64,000 bases of DNA from Dasypus novemcinctus (GCF_030445035.2 NC_080683.1:118281225-118345224), one strand, 5' to 3'. Shown: positions 1 through 13,273, counted from the first letter of the stretch. Notes: generated from the sequence alone by a model not told the origin. Numbers and translations: made by a program.

Positions 1-3000
1 GAACTCATTTATTAGCTCAAGTAGCTTTGTCGTGAATAATTCAGGATCTTCTAAGTACAGGATCATGTCATTTGCAAACAGTGAGAGTTTTACTCCTTTT
101 TTCTTATTTGGAGGCCTTTAATTCTTTTTTCTTGTCCAACTCACTAGCTAAAACGTCTAGTACAATGTTGAATAACACTGGTGACAGTGGGCACCCTTGT
201 CTTGTTCACAATCTTAAAGGAAAAGCTTTCAACCTTTCCTCATTGAAGGTGATATGGGCTGAGGGTTTTCATATATGCCTTTTATCATATTGAGGAATTT
301 TCCTCCTATTCCTATCTTTTGAAGTGTTTTTATCAAAAAAGGATGCTGGATTCTGTTGAGTGCCTTTTCTGCACTGAGATTATCATGTGTTGTTTTTATT
401 CCTTCAGTTTGTTAATATGGTGTATAACATTGATTGCTTTTCTTATGTTGAACCAGCCTTGCACACCAGGAATAAAAACCACTTGATTGTGATGTATTAG
501 TCTTTTGACACGCTGTTGGATTCGATTTACAAGTATTTTGTTGAGAATTTTTGCCTCTATGTTCATTAGAGAGATTGGTCTGTAATTTTCTTTTCTTGTA
601 TTATCTGGCTTTGGTATTAGGGTGATGTTGGCTTCATAAAATGTGTTGGGTAATTTACTGACTTCTTTAATTTTTTGGAAGAGTTTAAACAGGATTGATG
701 TTAATCTTTTTTGAAATGCTTGGTAGAATTCACCTGTGAAGCCATCAGGTCCTGGATTTTCTTTGCTGGGAGATATTTGATGATGAATTCAAACTCCTTA
801 AATGTATTGGTTTGATAAATTCTTGTATTTCTTGTAGTGTCAGTGTAGGTTGGTTGTGCATTTCTAGGAATTTGTCCATTTCATCTATGTTGTCTAGTTT
901 GTTGGCATATGGTTACTCATAATATCCTCTTATGATTCTTTTTATTTCTGTGAGGTCAGTTGTAAATCCTTTCCTTTCATTTCTGTTTGTATTTATTTGC
1001 TTCTCTCTTTTTTTGTTAGTCTAGGTTGGTATTTGTCAATTTTATTGCTTTTCTCAAAGAATTAGCTTTTGGTTTTGTTGATTTTCTCTGTTGTTTTTTT
1101 TTGTTGTTGTTGTTGTTGTTCTCATTGTCATTTATTTCTGCTCTAATCTTTATTGTTTATTTCCTTCTGCTTGCTTTGGGATTGGTTTGCTGTTCTTTTT
1201 CTATGTTCTCTAGTTGTTCAGTTAAATCTGTGAGTTTAACTCTTTCTTCTTTTTTAATATAGGCATTCAGGGCTATAAATTTACCTGTCAAGACTGCCTT
1301 TGCTGTATCCCATAAGTTTTGATACATTGTATTCTCATTTTCATTTGTTTCAATATATTTATTGATTTCACTTGCAATTTCTTCTTTGACCCACTGATTA
1401 TTTAGGAGTGTGTTGTTCAGTTTCCACACATTTGTGAATTTATTTTTTTCCTGTTATTGATTTCTAATTTCATTCCATTATGATCTGAGAAGGTGCTTAA
1501 TTTCAGTCTTTTCATATGTATTGAAAGTTGCATTGTGCTCTAATGTGTTCTATCCTGGGGAAAGATGCATGGGCACTTGAGAAGAATGTATGACCTGCTG
1601 AGTTTGGATGCAGTGTTCTGTATATGTCTGTTAGGCCTAACTCATTTTTTTTTTTTTTAACTCATTTATCATATTGTTCAAGTTCTCTGTTTCCTTGTTG
1701 ATCTTCTCTCTAGTTGTTCTATCTAATGATGTGGGTGGGGTGTTGAAGTCTCTAATGATTATTGTAGAGATGTCTGTTTCTCCCTTCAGTTTTGCCAGAG
1801 TTTGTCTCATGTATTTTGGGGCACCCTGGTTAGATGCATAGATATTTATGACTGTTATATCTTCTTGGTGGATTGTCCCTTTCATTAATATATAATGGCC
1901 TTCAGTATCTCTTATAACATTTTTGCACTTAAAGTCTGTTTTGTCTAATATTATATAGCTACCTCTGCTTTTTTCTGGTTACTATTTCATGTGGAGTATC
2001 TTTTTCCAACCTTTCACTTTCAGCCAGTTTGTATCCCTGGGTCTAAGGTGAGATTCTTATAAGCAGCATATTGATGGCTTATTTTTTTTATCCATTCTAT
2101 CAGACTGTATCTTTTTATTTGGGGAATTTAATCCATTCACATTCAATGATATTACTGTAAATGTACTATTTACTTCTTCCATTTTATTCATTTGTTTTCA
2201 TGTCTTATCTTATTTTTGTCTGTCTTCTTACTCTTTTCATTATCCTTTCTTTCTCCTATACTCTCCTCCAAGACTCTCTCTCCTGTCTTTTTCTTTCAGG
2301 TTCTAAGGCTTCCTTTAATATTTTCTGCAAAGGTGGATTGTTTTTTGCAAACTCTCTTAGTTTCTGTTTGTTTGTGAATGTTTTATACTCCCTTCATATT
2401 TCAATGACAATTTTGCTGGATAAAGAATTCTCCACTGGCAGTTTTCTCTTTCAGTATCCTAAATTTTATCATACCACTCTCTTCTGATCTCCATAGTTTC
2501 TGAAGAGACATCTGCACTAAGTCTTAGTGGACATCCCTTGTATGTGATGGTTTGCTTCTCCCTTGCTGCTATAAGAACTTTCTCTTTCTCTCTGACATTT
2601 GACATTCTGAGTAGTATATGTCTTGGAGTAGATCTATTTGGATTTATTCTGATTGGGGTATGGTGTGCTTCTTGGACATACACCATCATTTCTTTCATTA
2701 GAGTTGGGAAATTTTCAGCTATGATTTCCTCAAATACTCATTCTGCCCCTTTTCCCTTCTCTTCTCCTTCTGGAACTACCATGACACATATGTTATTGCA
2801 TTTTGTTTTGTCATTCAACTCTTTGAGCCCCTGCTCAATTTTTTACATTCTTTTCTCTCTTCAATTTTAGCTGTTCTGTCTTTGGTATCACTTATTCTTT
2901 CTTCTATCACTTGATGTCTCCTTTGTTATGCCTCAAATGTGTTTTTTTCCCTTATCCCCCCCCCACCACCACCTCCATTGCCTGCTCTCCATGTCCATTC

Positions 3001-4806
3001 ACTGTGAGTCCTTCTGTGTCTGTTGTATTCTCATTAGGCAGCTCAGGGAACTCATCCTGGGACCTTTTAGAGTGGGAGAGAAGTGATCATTCTCCTGCTC
3101 CACCTCATCTCCCTCGTTTCCTGCATTTCATATTGTCTCTTCTCTGTGTCTCTTTTCTATTGCATCATCTTGCTGCATCAGCTCTCCATGTGGGCAACAC
3201 CTCTCCTGAGTAGGCTGCACTCCTGCATGGGGCTGCACTCCTTGCACAGGGGAAACCCCTGTACAGGGTGACACTCCTTGCATGCGTCAGCACCCCACAT
3301 GGGTCAGCTTGCCACATGGGCCAGGAGGCCCTGGGTATCGAACCCTGGACCTCCCATATTGTAGGCAGAAGCTCTATCAGTTGAGCCACATCCGCTTGCC
3401 CCTCAAATGTGTTTTTGATCTCTCCTGTGTGTCTTTCATTCTCATGAGCTCTATTACTTTTCTGTTCAGGGTTTCAAATTCTTCTTTGTGCTCTCTCAAT
3501 GTCTTCATGATGTCATTTATCTTTGACCATATTGTCTTTCATCTCATTAATTTGATTTTAGAAATTTGTGTGAATCTCACTGATTAATTCTCTCAAATTT
3601 TGCATCTCTTTTTGGACTTTGATATATACCTTTTCTTTGGCCATGTCTCCTATTTTCATAGTATGGGTCATAATTTTTTGCTGATATCTAGGCATCTGAT
3701 TAGGATGTAGTTTACTCAGGTGCTCATTTTCTTTCTCTTTTGTAGGGATTTAGTGGCAGGAGGCTATGTGTTACCACGGCTCTTTGATTCTTGGCTTGAC
3801 CTGGGTTTTTAAGATAGTCCTGCTGGTTGCTCAAAACTGGGCAATGGATCCAGTAATTGGTTGTAGAGTCACATCCTATGGCCTTGGGGAGGGAAGTAAA
3901 AGAGGCAGGAAAAAACCTCTCCTACTTTTTAAAATTGTCTTGTGTGTATTTCCTTGCTTTTTGGCAGGTCTCAGTTTAATGCCTGGTTGGAGTGAATTTA
4001 TTGCAACACAGAGTGGATCAATGTGATAGAGCTTCCTGCCTGGAGGCTAAGAGCCTTGTAATTCAAACTTTCTCTGAGACATTTCTCCAGCTTTCTCTGG
4101 CAGCCCCCTCCCTTTTACTGGGTAGAAAATATTTCCACTCCCCCATGAGTCCTCAACAATCAGTCCCTGTTAGTGGAGGAGCAGACTGGGAGGGTTGTAT
4201 ATCTTTAGCCCCATGCGGGCTCCAAGGCAAACAATGCCACAGTCCCACTTGGCCTGGAAGGATTTGTGGGACACAGCTGACCAAATTTGTGAGGCAAAAG
4301 CTGAGTCAGTCTTAGGCTGTGTGTCTCTCTCTCCCCTTTCCCGGGGTGTCTTCAACAATTAGCACCATCTAGAAGAGAGGGAGTTTGCAAGGGCTGAATT
4401 TCTCTAGTCCTTTCCTGGCTCCCAAGGCAAACCAGTGTGTGGTCCCGTCTGGCCTGGAAGGACTCCTGGGACACAGCAGACCAAACTTGTGGGTTAGAAG
4501 CTTCTGGGGTAGTAGATCCCTGAAGCCCCCTTTGTCTGTAGCCACAGGCCCAGAGGCCTCAGAATTTTAGTGTCTTTAGTGTGGGGAATGGTGCCGGCAG
4601 CAGCAGTCATTAGTTTCAACTCACAGTTCTGTTGTCACAATTCCCCTCCTTTGTCCCTCTCTCTTCTAGGCAGTGTCTAGCCTTTGCCTGGTGTCCTAAA
4701 CCCTAGAAGGTGTTTTTCTAGGCTGTTTCAGCCTGTCTAGATATTTTTCTGGAAGAGAAGAGAATCCTGTGTCTTTCTGGACTGCCATCTTCCCAGAAGT
4801 CCCCAC
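1..4806 (-). mobile_element. L1 (LINE-1) element, truncated by the window edge
   Basis: Read on the minus strand, order 5-prime to 3-prime: GC-richer 5-prime UTR (about 4800-3700), ORF1 (3650-2460, with the RNA-binding C-terminal domain around 2698-2459, e.g. RINPNRSTPRHILLR), ORF2 endonuclease (about 2160-1637, e.g. DITVINIYASNQGAPKY) and reverse transcriptase (about 900-1). Frames are broken by many stops and indels. The RT active-site motif at the very left reads FANDMILYLE, so the first catalytic Asp of FADD is Asn. A DAS SINE sits in ORF1. The element is dead. Confidence 0.88.
2947..3400 (-). mobile_element. DAS-type tRNA-derived SINE in L1 ORF1
   Basis: The head (minus strand, near 3400) has the pol III A-box and B-box region of a tRNA-like unit. 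The tail runs into the C-rich stretch near 2955. It is flanked by a 15-bp target-site duplication, CTCAAATGTGTTTTT, at 2932-2946 and 3402-3416. Confidence 0.88.
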
Positions 4807-5225
4807 TCTGTTTGTAATTGAGAAGGGGCTCATATTCCATGGAGCAATGGATGGAACTATCTTGCTTACAGTTACAGACATTCTCTGTTCCTTGGGATGG
4901 GTGTTGTCCATCATCATTTCCTTGTTAGTCCAACTCAACTCCTGGTTGAGTCCAGTGAACTGGAGAGCAGATGTTGCAACTCTGCTGAGATTCAGGGCTC
5001 AACTGGCACATGAATGGACCAAAGATTTAAGACTCTGGAACATATATTTAATAAGTATAGTGCTAATTATAGGTTCAAATAAAAGGGGCAGAAGAACCAT
5101 GTATAAGGAAACTATAAATGAGTCTATCTCTGTTACACTGGGGAGCATAAATTCCAAGTAAGGCCCACGGATAAAGTGCTGAATTCTTGACCCTGTGTAC
5201 CCTGCTTATAGTGTCTAGATGTCTC
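4807..5225. repeat. Diverged interspersed repeat, family unassigned
   Basis: It adjoins the L1 5-prime end. Part (about 4810-4960) resembles the antisense segment at 53780-53890, a non-LTR 3-prime region. An open frame of 130 codons here shows no recognisable domain. Confidence 0.35.
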
Positions 5226-5617
5226 TAGGGAAGCAGTTTGGCCCAATAGATAGGGCATCCATCTACCACATGGGAGGTTCAGGGTTCAAACTCAGGGCCT
5301 CCTCACCCATGTGATGAGCTGGCCCACATGCAGTGCTGATGCGCTCAAGGAGTGCCATGCCACACAGGGGTGTCCCCATGTAGGGTAGCCCCACGTGCAA
5401 GGAGTGTGCCCTGTAAGGAGAGCCGCCCAGAGTGAAAAAATTGCAGCCCGCCCAGGAGTGGCGCTGCACACACAAAATGCTGACACAGCAAGATGATGCA
5501 ACAACAAAAAAAGAGACACAGATTCCTACAGAAGAACACACAGCTAATGGACACAGAGAGCAGACAACTGGTGGGGGTGGGGGGTGGGGGGCCGGTAAGA
5601 GGAGAGAGAAAAAAAAA
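5226..5617 (+). mobile_element. DAS SINE
   Basis: The head carries TGGCCCAATAGATAGG (A-box region) and GGTTCAAACTC (B box), with an A-rich tail. Target-site duplication TAGATGTCTC at 5216-5225 and 5618-5627. Confidence 0.9.
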
Positions 5618-7215
5618 TAGATGTCTCAAAAGCTCTTAGGAACCCGCTATTTGAGGCACTGTTTTCTGTGGCAGTCAATGACATCCTTCTGAGACATGCA
5701 TATGTGTAACCTCTGGAATGATCTCCTGCTCACTTTGAACTCTCTTAACCATAAAAATTCATTTGTTTTTACTATTTCCCCCTTTTGGTCAAGGTCTTTA
5801 TCCAGATGCATCTCTAGTTGGTGCTTGATAATCATCCCTCAGTGCGAGGGAGGTTCATCTCTAGGAGTCATGTCCCACGCTGGGGGGTGGGGGGAAGGTA
5901 GTACGTTTATATGCTGAATGTGACTTAGAGAGAGGCCACGTTTGAATAATAAGGAGGCTTTCAGGAAGCAACTCTTAAATAATATATACTACTAAGCTAA
6001 GTGTCAACGTCACAAGAAACAGTTCATAAGTACAACTATCAGTATCAAGGGCCTATTATAAAGGTCTGCCCTCATTCACTAGGCACTGCCTGTGTACTTG
6101 GGACTTTCTTGTCATTCTGTCAGAGAACGCAGCAGGACTCCCCAGGGAGGGAATTCGATACTCTTTTGGTTATTGTGTGGGTCTCCACCCACTGAGACAA
6201 AGCCCCAGGACCCCTTGAACTTATTCATATACCTTAGATGCAAGCCCCAGGTGCACCCTTTCCCCACATCCCCCCATCACCAACACCCTGCACCAGGGAT
6301 CCTCCCCTGCCACAGTTGTGACCCTTCTGTGATCCAAAAGTTCTCCAAAAATGAAGCCAACAAAATAACCAAAAAATATTAATAAGAAAATGAAATAATT
6401 CTAAAAATAACAAATATAATACAAAAATTAAAAATTGAAAAGTTAAAAAATTTGAAATGAAATAAAATTTTTTAGATGTGTCTTTCATCACTGTAAGATC
6501 GGTTGTCTTGTATGTACAGTAACAACTTCTTCCATGTATTCCCCCAGTCTCGTATTTTTTTCATTTTATATTCAAAGAAGCTTTAAGTTACAGAAAAGTC
6601 ACATAGAAAATATAGGAGATTCCCATATACCCAACATCCTCCCCATTTTCTCCTCTCCCCTATTAATAACATTTTACATGCAGATGGTTACATTTGTTAG
6701 TTGATGTACAAATATTGAAGCATTGCTACTAACCACGGTCAATGATTTACGTTATGGTTTACATTTTGGACCATACACTTTTATACATTATGACGAAATT
6801 TAACATGACCTGTATCCATTATTGCAATCATGCAGAACAATTCTAATGCCCTAAAAATGCCCTGTGTTCCATCTATTCTATTCTTCCCTCCCCTCCCCTT
6901 GGAAACAATGGTAACCACTAAGTTTCAATTTTTAAAGAATAAGATTCATAGTTAGTTGCAGTAATACTGAGGGCTTGACATATTGGTCTGTTTTCTTTTA
7001 TAGGTACTGCCTAAGTTCTTGAGGGATTCCTGACCCTCTATTTGAGATCACAGCGGGACTCCCCAGGATAGGAGTTAAATATTTTCTTGTTTATTGTGTG
7101 GGTTTCCACCTACTGAGATAATATACTATGACAAGATGAGCACTTAGATATCCCCGAGAGACATGCCCCCCATGTGCCCTATCCCACATACCCCCCCACA
7201 CCCTACACCCTGGAC
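5618..7215. repeat. Old interspersed repeats, including two related copies and antisense L1 3-prime DNA
   Basis: About 6110-6310 and 7000-7215 share landmarks in the same order (GGACTCCCCAGG, TTATTGTGTGGGT, TCCACC, then a C-rich tract with ACACCCT). They are two copies of one family in direct orientation. 6550-7000 resembles antisense L1 3-prime UTR. No gene is seen. Confidence 0.45.
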
Positions 7216-7440
7216 CCTACACCACTGTATTCATCAGCCAAAGGGGTGCTGATGCAAAGTATCAGAAATCTGTTGGCATTTTTGAAAGGGTATTTATTTG
7301 GGGTGGAAGCTTACAGTTACAAGGCCCTAAGGAGTCCAACTCAAAGTTATTGCCTCACCAAACTGCTGCTATGTGTTGAAGCAAGATGGCGGGTGATGGC
7401 ATTGCCAGGCTAATTTTTTGCCAATCAGACAATATGAAAT
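7216..7440 (-). mobile_element. LTR fragment, MaLR-like family
   Basis: It shares the order GTTGGCATTTTT, TTTATTTGGGGTGGAAGC, TTACAGTTACAAGGCC and a CAAGATGGCGG stretch with the longer minus-strand LTRs at 24.53 and 60.34 kb. Non-coding. Confidence 0.45.
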
Positions 7441-9180
7441 GGTATTTTATTTTATTTTATAAACGAACTAGTTAGGCTGAGCACCTTTTCATGTGATTAT
7501 CAATTATTGTGATTTTCTCCTTTGTGAATTGCTTTTCCATTATCTTTTGCCCACATTTCTATATATGGTTGCTCTTTATAATTTCTGGCTACCAATCTTG
7601 TATCAGTTATAAGTGTAACTAGTGTCTTCTCCTGTTTCTGTTCTTTTAAATTTTTATAGTGATTTGATGCACAACAATTGACTCTCCACTCCTGAGAGGC
7701 AAACTATCTCATAATAATTATTTTTTAAAAGTATTTAAATTTTTTCTTACCTATACAGATTTAAAAATAAATTTTGGGAAAATACACAGGCATCTGTTTT
7801 TCAGCAAGATCTATGGCAGAACAGCAATGTTCCGTGGCAGAGATTTGGGGAAACGCTTCTCTCAGGAATAGGCAAGGACAGGGGCAGACACGATGGAAGC
7901 AGAGCACTGGCCCGTTGTGGACAGTCCTTTGTTATTCACTTATCATTTTGTGCGGAGGCTTTTGTTTCTGCCATCTTGCGTTTACCCCAGCTGTTCAAAA
8001 AACCTTGACTAATTTACACAATGACTGAATTTATCATTTCTTTTAAGGTTTTGGTTTATCAGAACATATGACGAGGCTGAAATCATTCTGCTGTCTACTC
8101 ATCAGCAAGCTTAATAGAAACCCCTCTTCTGAAGTACTTTCTTGGGAACTCTGTATGTCTAGCTTCACAGGCAAAAAATTCTTATATGCATGGTACATGC
8201 CAATAACATCATATCAAGAAAATATCCCAAAGAAAATTAGAATTTAATAAACTTAGAAGTCTACTGAATTACCATCAGGTCTCCTAAATGAATCAACCTT
8301 GCAAAACTGGAAAAGAGAATTTAAAAATTTAATATGAAAACACATATTCTTTTTCTTTTTCTCTAGTGCCCTCCTCTAGTGACAAATCAAAAGGACCAGC
8401 ATCTATCAGTATGGTTATACAGTACTTTTTTTTTAATTTTCAAAAATTCTTTAAAGTAAAAAAAATTACTATTAATGGCAGTATGAAACTTAATTATTGG
8501 CAGTTTAACTTACCCTTTCCAATATTTGTATTAATTAATGTCAACTGATAACACAAATTATGAGCATGCAAGAAAAGATAAATTTTCCACCTGCTTCACC
8601 ATTCTTATTGATTAGCATGCTTTTTGCAAATCAAGATAGAAATAGAAAGCATAATAATTCTTAAGAGTGAATTTAACAGGTACTGGAAGTCAGGAGGGAT
8701 GTTTCCAAATACTTTTCTTAATCAAATACTAAAATCATTGGATGCATTAAAAGGACTTTAATCTTCACATGATCTCTAATCAAATATACACTCTGGTTTA
8801 AGAAAAGATTTCTCTTTTTAAGCTCAGAAACAGTTTCTTCTTTTGTACAGTACTTTTATAAATTATACCAGGATGTGGGAGAGCAAAGTTTTGGGAAGAG
8901 GAGAAAGATAAAGTTTTGCAAAAAAGGATGTAAATAAATTATTGTAGAAATGAGCAGACGAAAAGCATCACAATTTTGGCAACTATAACAGATGATAAGT
9001 GATGTGACAAATGTAACATGGTACTGATTGAAAGAAAATGATCTGGATAACACACTTAAATATACCTAGTGATTTCCAAAAGCTGTGGTATTGGACTATT
9101 TTAGTGGCGATATAGCTTAAAGTAGGGTTCTTAACAAAGGGTCCATGAGCTTGAATATAAATTCCAAAAAACATTATTTT
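7441..9180. other. AT-rich intergenic DNA, no gene recognised
   Basis: About 7470-7640 looks like antisense old L1 DNA (AGGCTGAGCACCTTTTCATG). The rest is AT-rich with simple A or T runs. The open frames are short and featureless. Confidence 0.5.
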
Positions 9181-9285
9181 CAGGGGAGCCCATGTGGCTC
9201 AGTGGTTGAGCAGCAGATTCCCACATATGATATCCAGGGTTCAATCCCCAGCCCCGGTACATCAAAAGAAAAAAAAGGAAGAAAG
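9181..9285 (+). mobile_element. Short tRNA-derived SINE (head only)
   Basis: About 100 bp: GTGGCTCAGTGGTTGAG (A-box region), GGGTTCAATCCCC (B box) and a poly(A) tail. Target-site duplication CATTATTTT at 9172-9180 and 9286-9294. It lacks the long body of the DAS units. Confidence 0.85.
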
Positions 9286-10294
9286 CATTATTTTTGTGGG
9301 GACATGTTGGTACAGGTGTGAAATATTTATTTAAATAATACACAGTACAGTGTGGACTTAGTAAGGGGTCCTTGGTTTTCACCTGACTGGCAAAGGGGTC
9401 TGTGGAACAAAAAAGGCTAAGAATCCCAGGCTTAAAGGAACTGTAAGGCCATCCTCTTTTTCAGAGTAGTTCCCATAAGTCCCAGAGATTGGGCTTGTTC
9501 TTTGAGGACAACTGCAGGTTTTTCAGTGCATACTGTTGAGCCCCGCCTTGAGACTGCATCATGAACGCAGGGTGCTGTCCCTGCATACAGATGCACCCGG
9601 GAATACCGAAAACCCTTCCTCTCCTGAGCAAGGCTTAGTTCATCAGACCACACCTTCCCTGACTGATGCAGGCCCCCCACTCCCATTCTCCTCCCCTCTC
9701 CTCCCTCCTTTCAGCAGAGGGTCTATTTCTTTCAGGTTAGACTCTGGTTATCCAAAAATGAACAAGATATGGTCTTTTCCTGGGCTCCTTCTTGGGAGGA
9801 GGATACCAAGAGGGAAACAGTAAGAAACAGTACAATATGATGGATTTTCTATCATAATTGACAAAGGTTGAAAAGAATAATAATATCTGGTATTTGGGAA
9901 AAGGTGAGGAGGCAGAGCATTGAAACACTGTTGCTAGAAGATCAGGTGCTAATAACTTTCCTGGCGGGCTATGGTACTATGTACCAAAAGCCTTAACAAC
10001 AAAATGCAAAGAAACAAAACAAACCAGGAACCCACTTTGCCTCAAGAGCTATGAAGCTCAGGATTCACTCTAAGGAAATCATCAGAAAACTCTGTAAGGC
10101 TGTTTGTTCAATGCATGTCTGTAGCATTTGTTGTAGACATGGAAAAACTGTGCCCAGCAATAGTGGATTGGCTGAACTAATTTTCCTACATCCACACAGC
10201 AGATACTATTATTACCACTGTTAAGAATGCTAGAGATTTATATTTATTGACTAGAAAAGATGCTTTTGGCATGTTTTTGAGTGAAAAACTAGAT
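9286..10294. other. Intergenic DNA, nothing recognised
   Basis: Unique-looking to mildly repetitive sequence. Open frames of 63-95 codons occur on both strands without a domain or splice context. The last 200 bp belong to an older repeat that continues after 21298, beyond the L1 inserted there. Confidence 0.5.
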
Positions 10295-11697
10295 TATAAA
10301 GCATAATGTAGAGAGGAATTATGGGAACACGGTAGAATAGGGAGCTCCAGGAATCAGTCTCTTCACCAGAACAACTATTAATATTAAGCAGGCAGGAACT
10401 ATCTGAATCAACTATTTTGAAACTCCAGAGTCTGCCAGAACACTGCAACATCCAGGAGAGAGCAGGAGGAAGAGACTGGTACACTGCAGTAAATACTAGT
10501 GAATTGAGGGCCCTGGCCAAAGGAGATGGAGGAGACTTAAAGATGGTACACTTCCTCGGAGCTTCAGAGGAGTTGAAGGGCTGCATTTGCTGGGCAGGTG
10601 CCTAGTCAAGAAAGCACAGCTTTTGGGAGCCCTGGAAGAAGCTCCTGGCCCCTCCTGACCCCTCCCTCATCCCTTCCACAAGGCAGTTTGAAGGTAACCT
10701 GCCCTCCCCTTGTGGGTCCCTGGCCTTGTTTCAGCTGGGAAAGACTGACTTGGGAAACTACCTTCTGGTGTGCACCCCCTCCCAGAATTTGTCTTGCAGG
10801 CAAAAACAGCTTGAGACAACAAAAGCAGTGAAAGAAACACTTGAGGCTGGCAACATGGGACAAAAGTTTACTTGCTCTAAGTCCTGAAGTGGAACACCTG
10901 GGAGAGGGAGAAGGTCTGCTTCCTAGAAAGCAGAGGGGGCATTGAAACTCCTGTTTAATAGGGGAACTCCTAAGGCCACTAGAAAGCACAAGCCCAGAAA
11001 ACTCAGAGATGACCCTGGACTTCACATTCATCTTCGTTGGCCTTCCTGATAGGAGGGATGAACTCTGAAGGAGAGTATCAGCCAATGCAAAGCCAATTTG
11101 CAGATAGTAAAAGGGCTTTTTGTTTTTGTTTTTTGCTTAGGTTTGCTTGATTTTGTTAGCTCCTAACACTCAAGAAAATCTCTGTCATATTATTAGCTGG
11201 ATACCAATTCAAGAAATAGATATCTCAGGGAATAAATCCCAGAGTTAATATTTTAAAATATTAAAAAGCGCAGTGTGCAACAAAAAATTACAAGACAAAA
11301 AAAAAAAAAGGAAATGATGGCCGATCCAAAGGAAGAGAATAAACACCCAGAAAATAGAAATGAAGAGTACTAGACTGTGGCCATACTGGATGAAGACTTT
11401 TAAAAAATGATCTTCAGTATGCTCATGGAGATGAAGGAAAATATAGGGAAGGAAATAAAGGATATCAGGAAAACAATGCATGAACAATACAAGAATCTCA
11501 ATAAAGGGACAGAAATTTTTAAAAGGAACCAGACTGAAATACTGGAGTTGAAGTCCACAATAACTGAAAAGCTCCCAGGAGGGTTTCAACAGCAGACTAG
11601 AGTTGGCAGAGGGAAGAATAAGTGAACTTGAAGACAAGACTACTGAAATGAGTTACACTGGGGAGCAGAAGGAAAACAGAATTATAAAAAGTGACAA

Positions 11698-12505
11698 TAA
11701 TGTAGTTTGGTGCCATGTCAGTTGGCCCGACTTTGGAGTTTGTGTTCCTGAGTGTGATGGAGTTGGACTCAGATGTGATCTTTGTTCACAAGCCTCTCCT
11801 GTTACTTTTAAGGGACCTGTGGTTGGTGCTGGGGTTGGTGCTGGGGACTGTCCATGTGAAAACCAGGTCCTGAGCCTCAACAGACTTGCAATTCCTACAC
11901 TCTGGTTTATTGGACTATCCCCACTCAGCTAACATGGAGGTGAAGGTCAACCACCACACCAGGGAGCCAAGAGTGCCTACAACTGCAAGCAGGAGAATAG
12001 CATCCATTATCCATGTGGAATCTAAGCCCCTTCTTGATATAGATGTGGAGTGGATATAACCATTCCAGGGTCCACAGGATGGAGGAATAGAGTATGGATT
12101 AGAGTGGACTTACTGATATTCTATCCATGAACTATTGTGATTAGTAATGGAAATAAATGCAGCACCGAGATGGAAAGAGTGGCCATGGTAGCTGCTGAGG
12201 GTTGGGAGTGGAAAGAAGAGATGTGATGTGGGGGCATTTTCAGGACTTGGAGTTTTCCTGGGTGGTACTACAGGGACAGTTACTGGACATTGTATGTCCT
12301 CCCATGGCCCACTGGGTGGACTGGGGGAGAGTGTAAACTATAATGTGGACCACTGACCATATGGTGCAGCAGTGCTCAGAGATGTATTCACCAAGTGCAA
12401 TGAATGTCCCATGATGATGAAGGAGGTGGTTGTTATGGGAGGAGTGGGGTGAGGGGGGTAAATAGGGACCTCATATTTTTTTAATGTAACATTAAATAAA
12501 GACAA
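11698..12505 (+). mobile_element. 800-bp non-LTR 3-prime fragment inserted in L1 ORF1
   Basis: It starts TAATGTAGTTTGG and ends TAACATTAAATAAAGACAAAAAAA. It interrupts the ORF1 coiled coil, with the short duplication AAAAAGTGA on both sides. It has no open frame of note. A second, antisense copy lies at about 53325-54000 and a partial one at 45170-45412. It looks like a 5-prime-truncated L1-type 3-prime UTR or an L1-mobilised non-coding family. Confidence 0.7.
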
Positions 12506-12879
12506 AAAAAGTGAAGATAGCTTAAGAGACTTGTGAATACATCAAGCCTACCAATATATAAAATATACATGTTATGTAAGTCCAAGAAGGAGATGAAAGA
12601 GAGAAGGAATATTCAAATAAATAATGACAGAAAACTTCCCCAGCTTAGCAAAAGACATAAATATGCAAATCCAAGAAGCCCAGAGAATATCAAACAGAGT
12701 AAACTTGAAGGGAAATTTGCACTCACATATACTGATCAAACTACAGAATGCAAGTAGAGAGGACAAGGAGAGAGTTTTGAAAGCTTCAAGAAAAAATTAA
12801 TATGTTATATACAAGGGAGTCCCAGTTTGATTAAGTGCTGATTTCTCATCAGAAACCATGGCATCAAGAAGGCAATGGG

Positions 12880-13264
12880 GGGGGGGGGGGGAAACGGACT
12901 TTGGCCCAGTGGTTAGGGCGTCCGTCTACCATATGGGAGGTCCGCGGTTCAAACCCCGGGCCTCCTTGACCCGTGTGGAGCTGGCCGTGCGCAGTGCTGA
13001 TGCGCGCAAGGAGTGCCGTGCCACGCAAGGGTGTCCCCCGCGTGGGGGAGCCCCACGCGCAAGGAGTGCGCCGGTGAGGAAAAGCCGCCCAGCGTGAAAA
13101 GAAAGAGCAGCCTGCCCAGGAATGGCGCCGCCCACACTTCCCGTGCCGCTGACGACAACAGAAGCGGACAAAGAAACAAGACGCAGCAAATAGACACCAA
13201 GAACAGACAACCAGGGGAGGGGGGGAAATTAAATAAATAAATCTTTAAAAAAAAAAAAAAAGGC
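12880..13264 (+). mobile_element. DAS SINE, first of a tandem pair
   Basis: Well-preserved, CpG-rich copy: TTGGCCCAGTGGTTAGGG (A box), GGTTCAAACCCCGG (B box), tail AAATAAATAAATC then poly(A). It is preceded by a poly(G) run at the target GGCAATGGG (12871-12879). Confidence 0.9.
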
Positions 13265-13273
13265 GGCAATGGG

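Noticed and set aside
5696-5917. Small frames in 4.8-7.4 kb as genes
   Set aside because: 60- to 130-codon frames in old repeat DNA with no domain, no splice context and no conservation evidence.
12884-12970. tRNA gene-like A and B boxes
   Set aside because: They are the heads of tRNA-derived SINEs (tails and target duplications visible); no stand-alone tRNA with a complete cloverleaf was seen.
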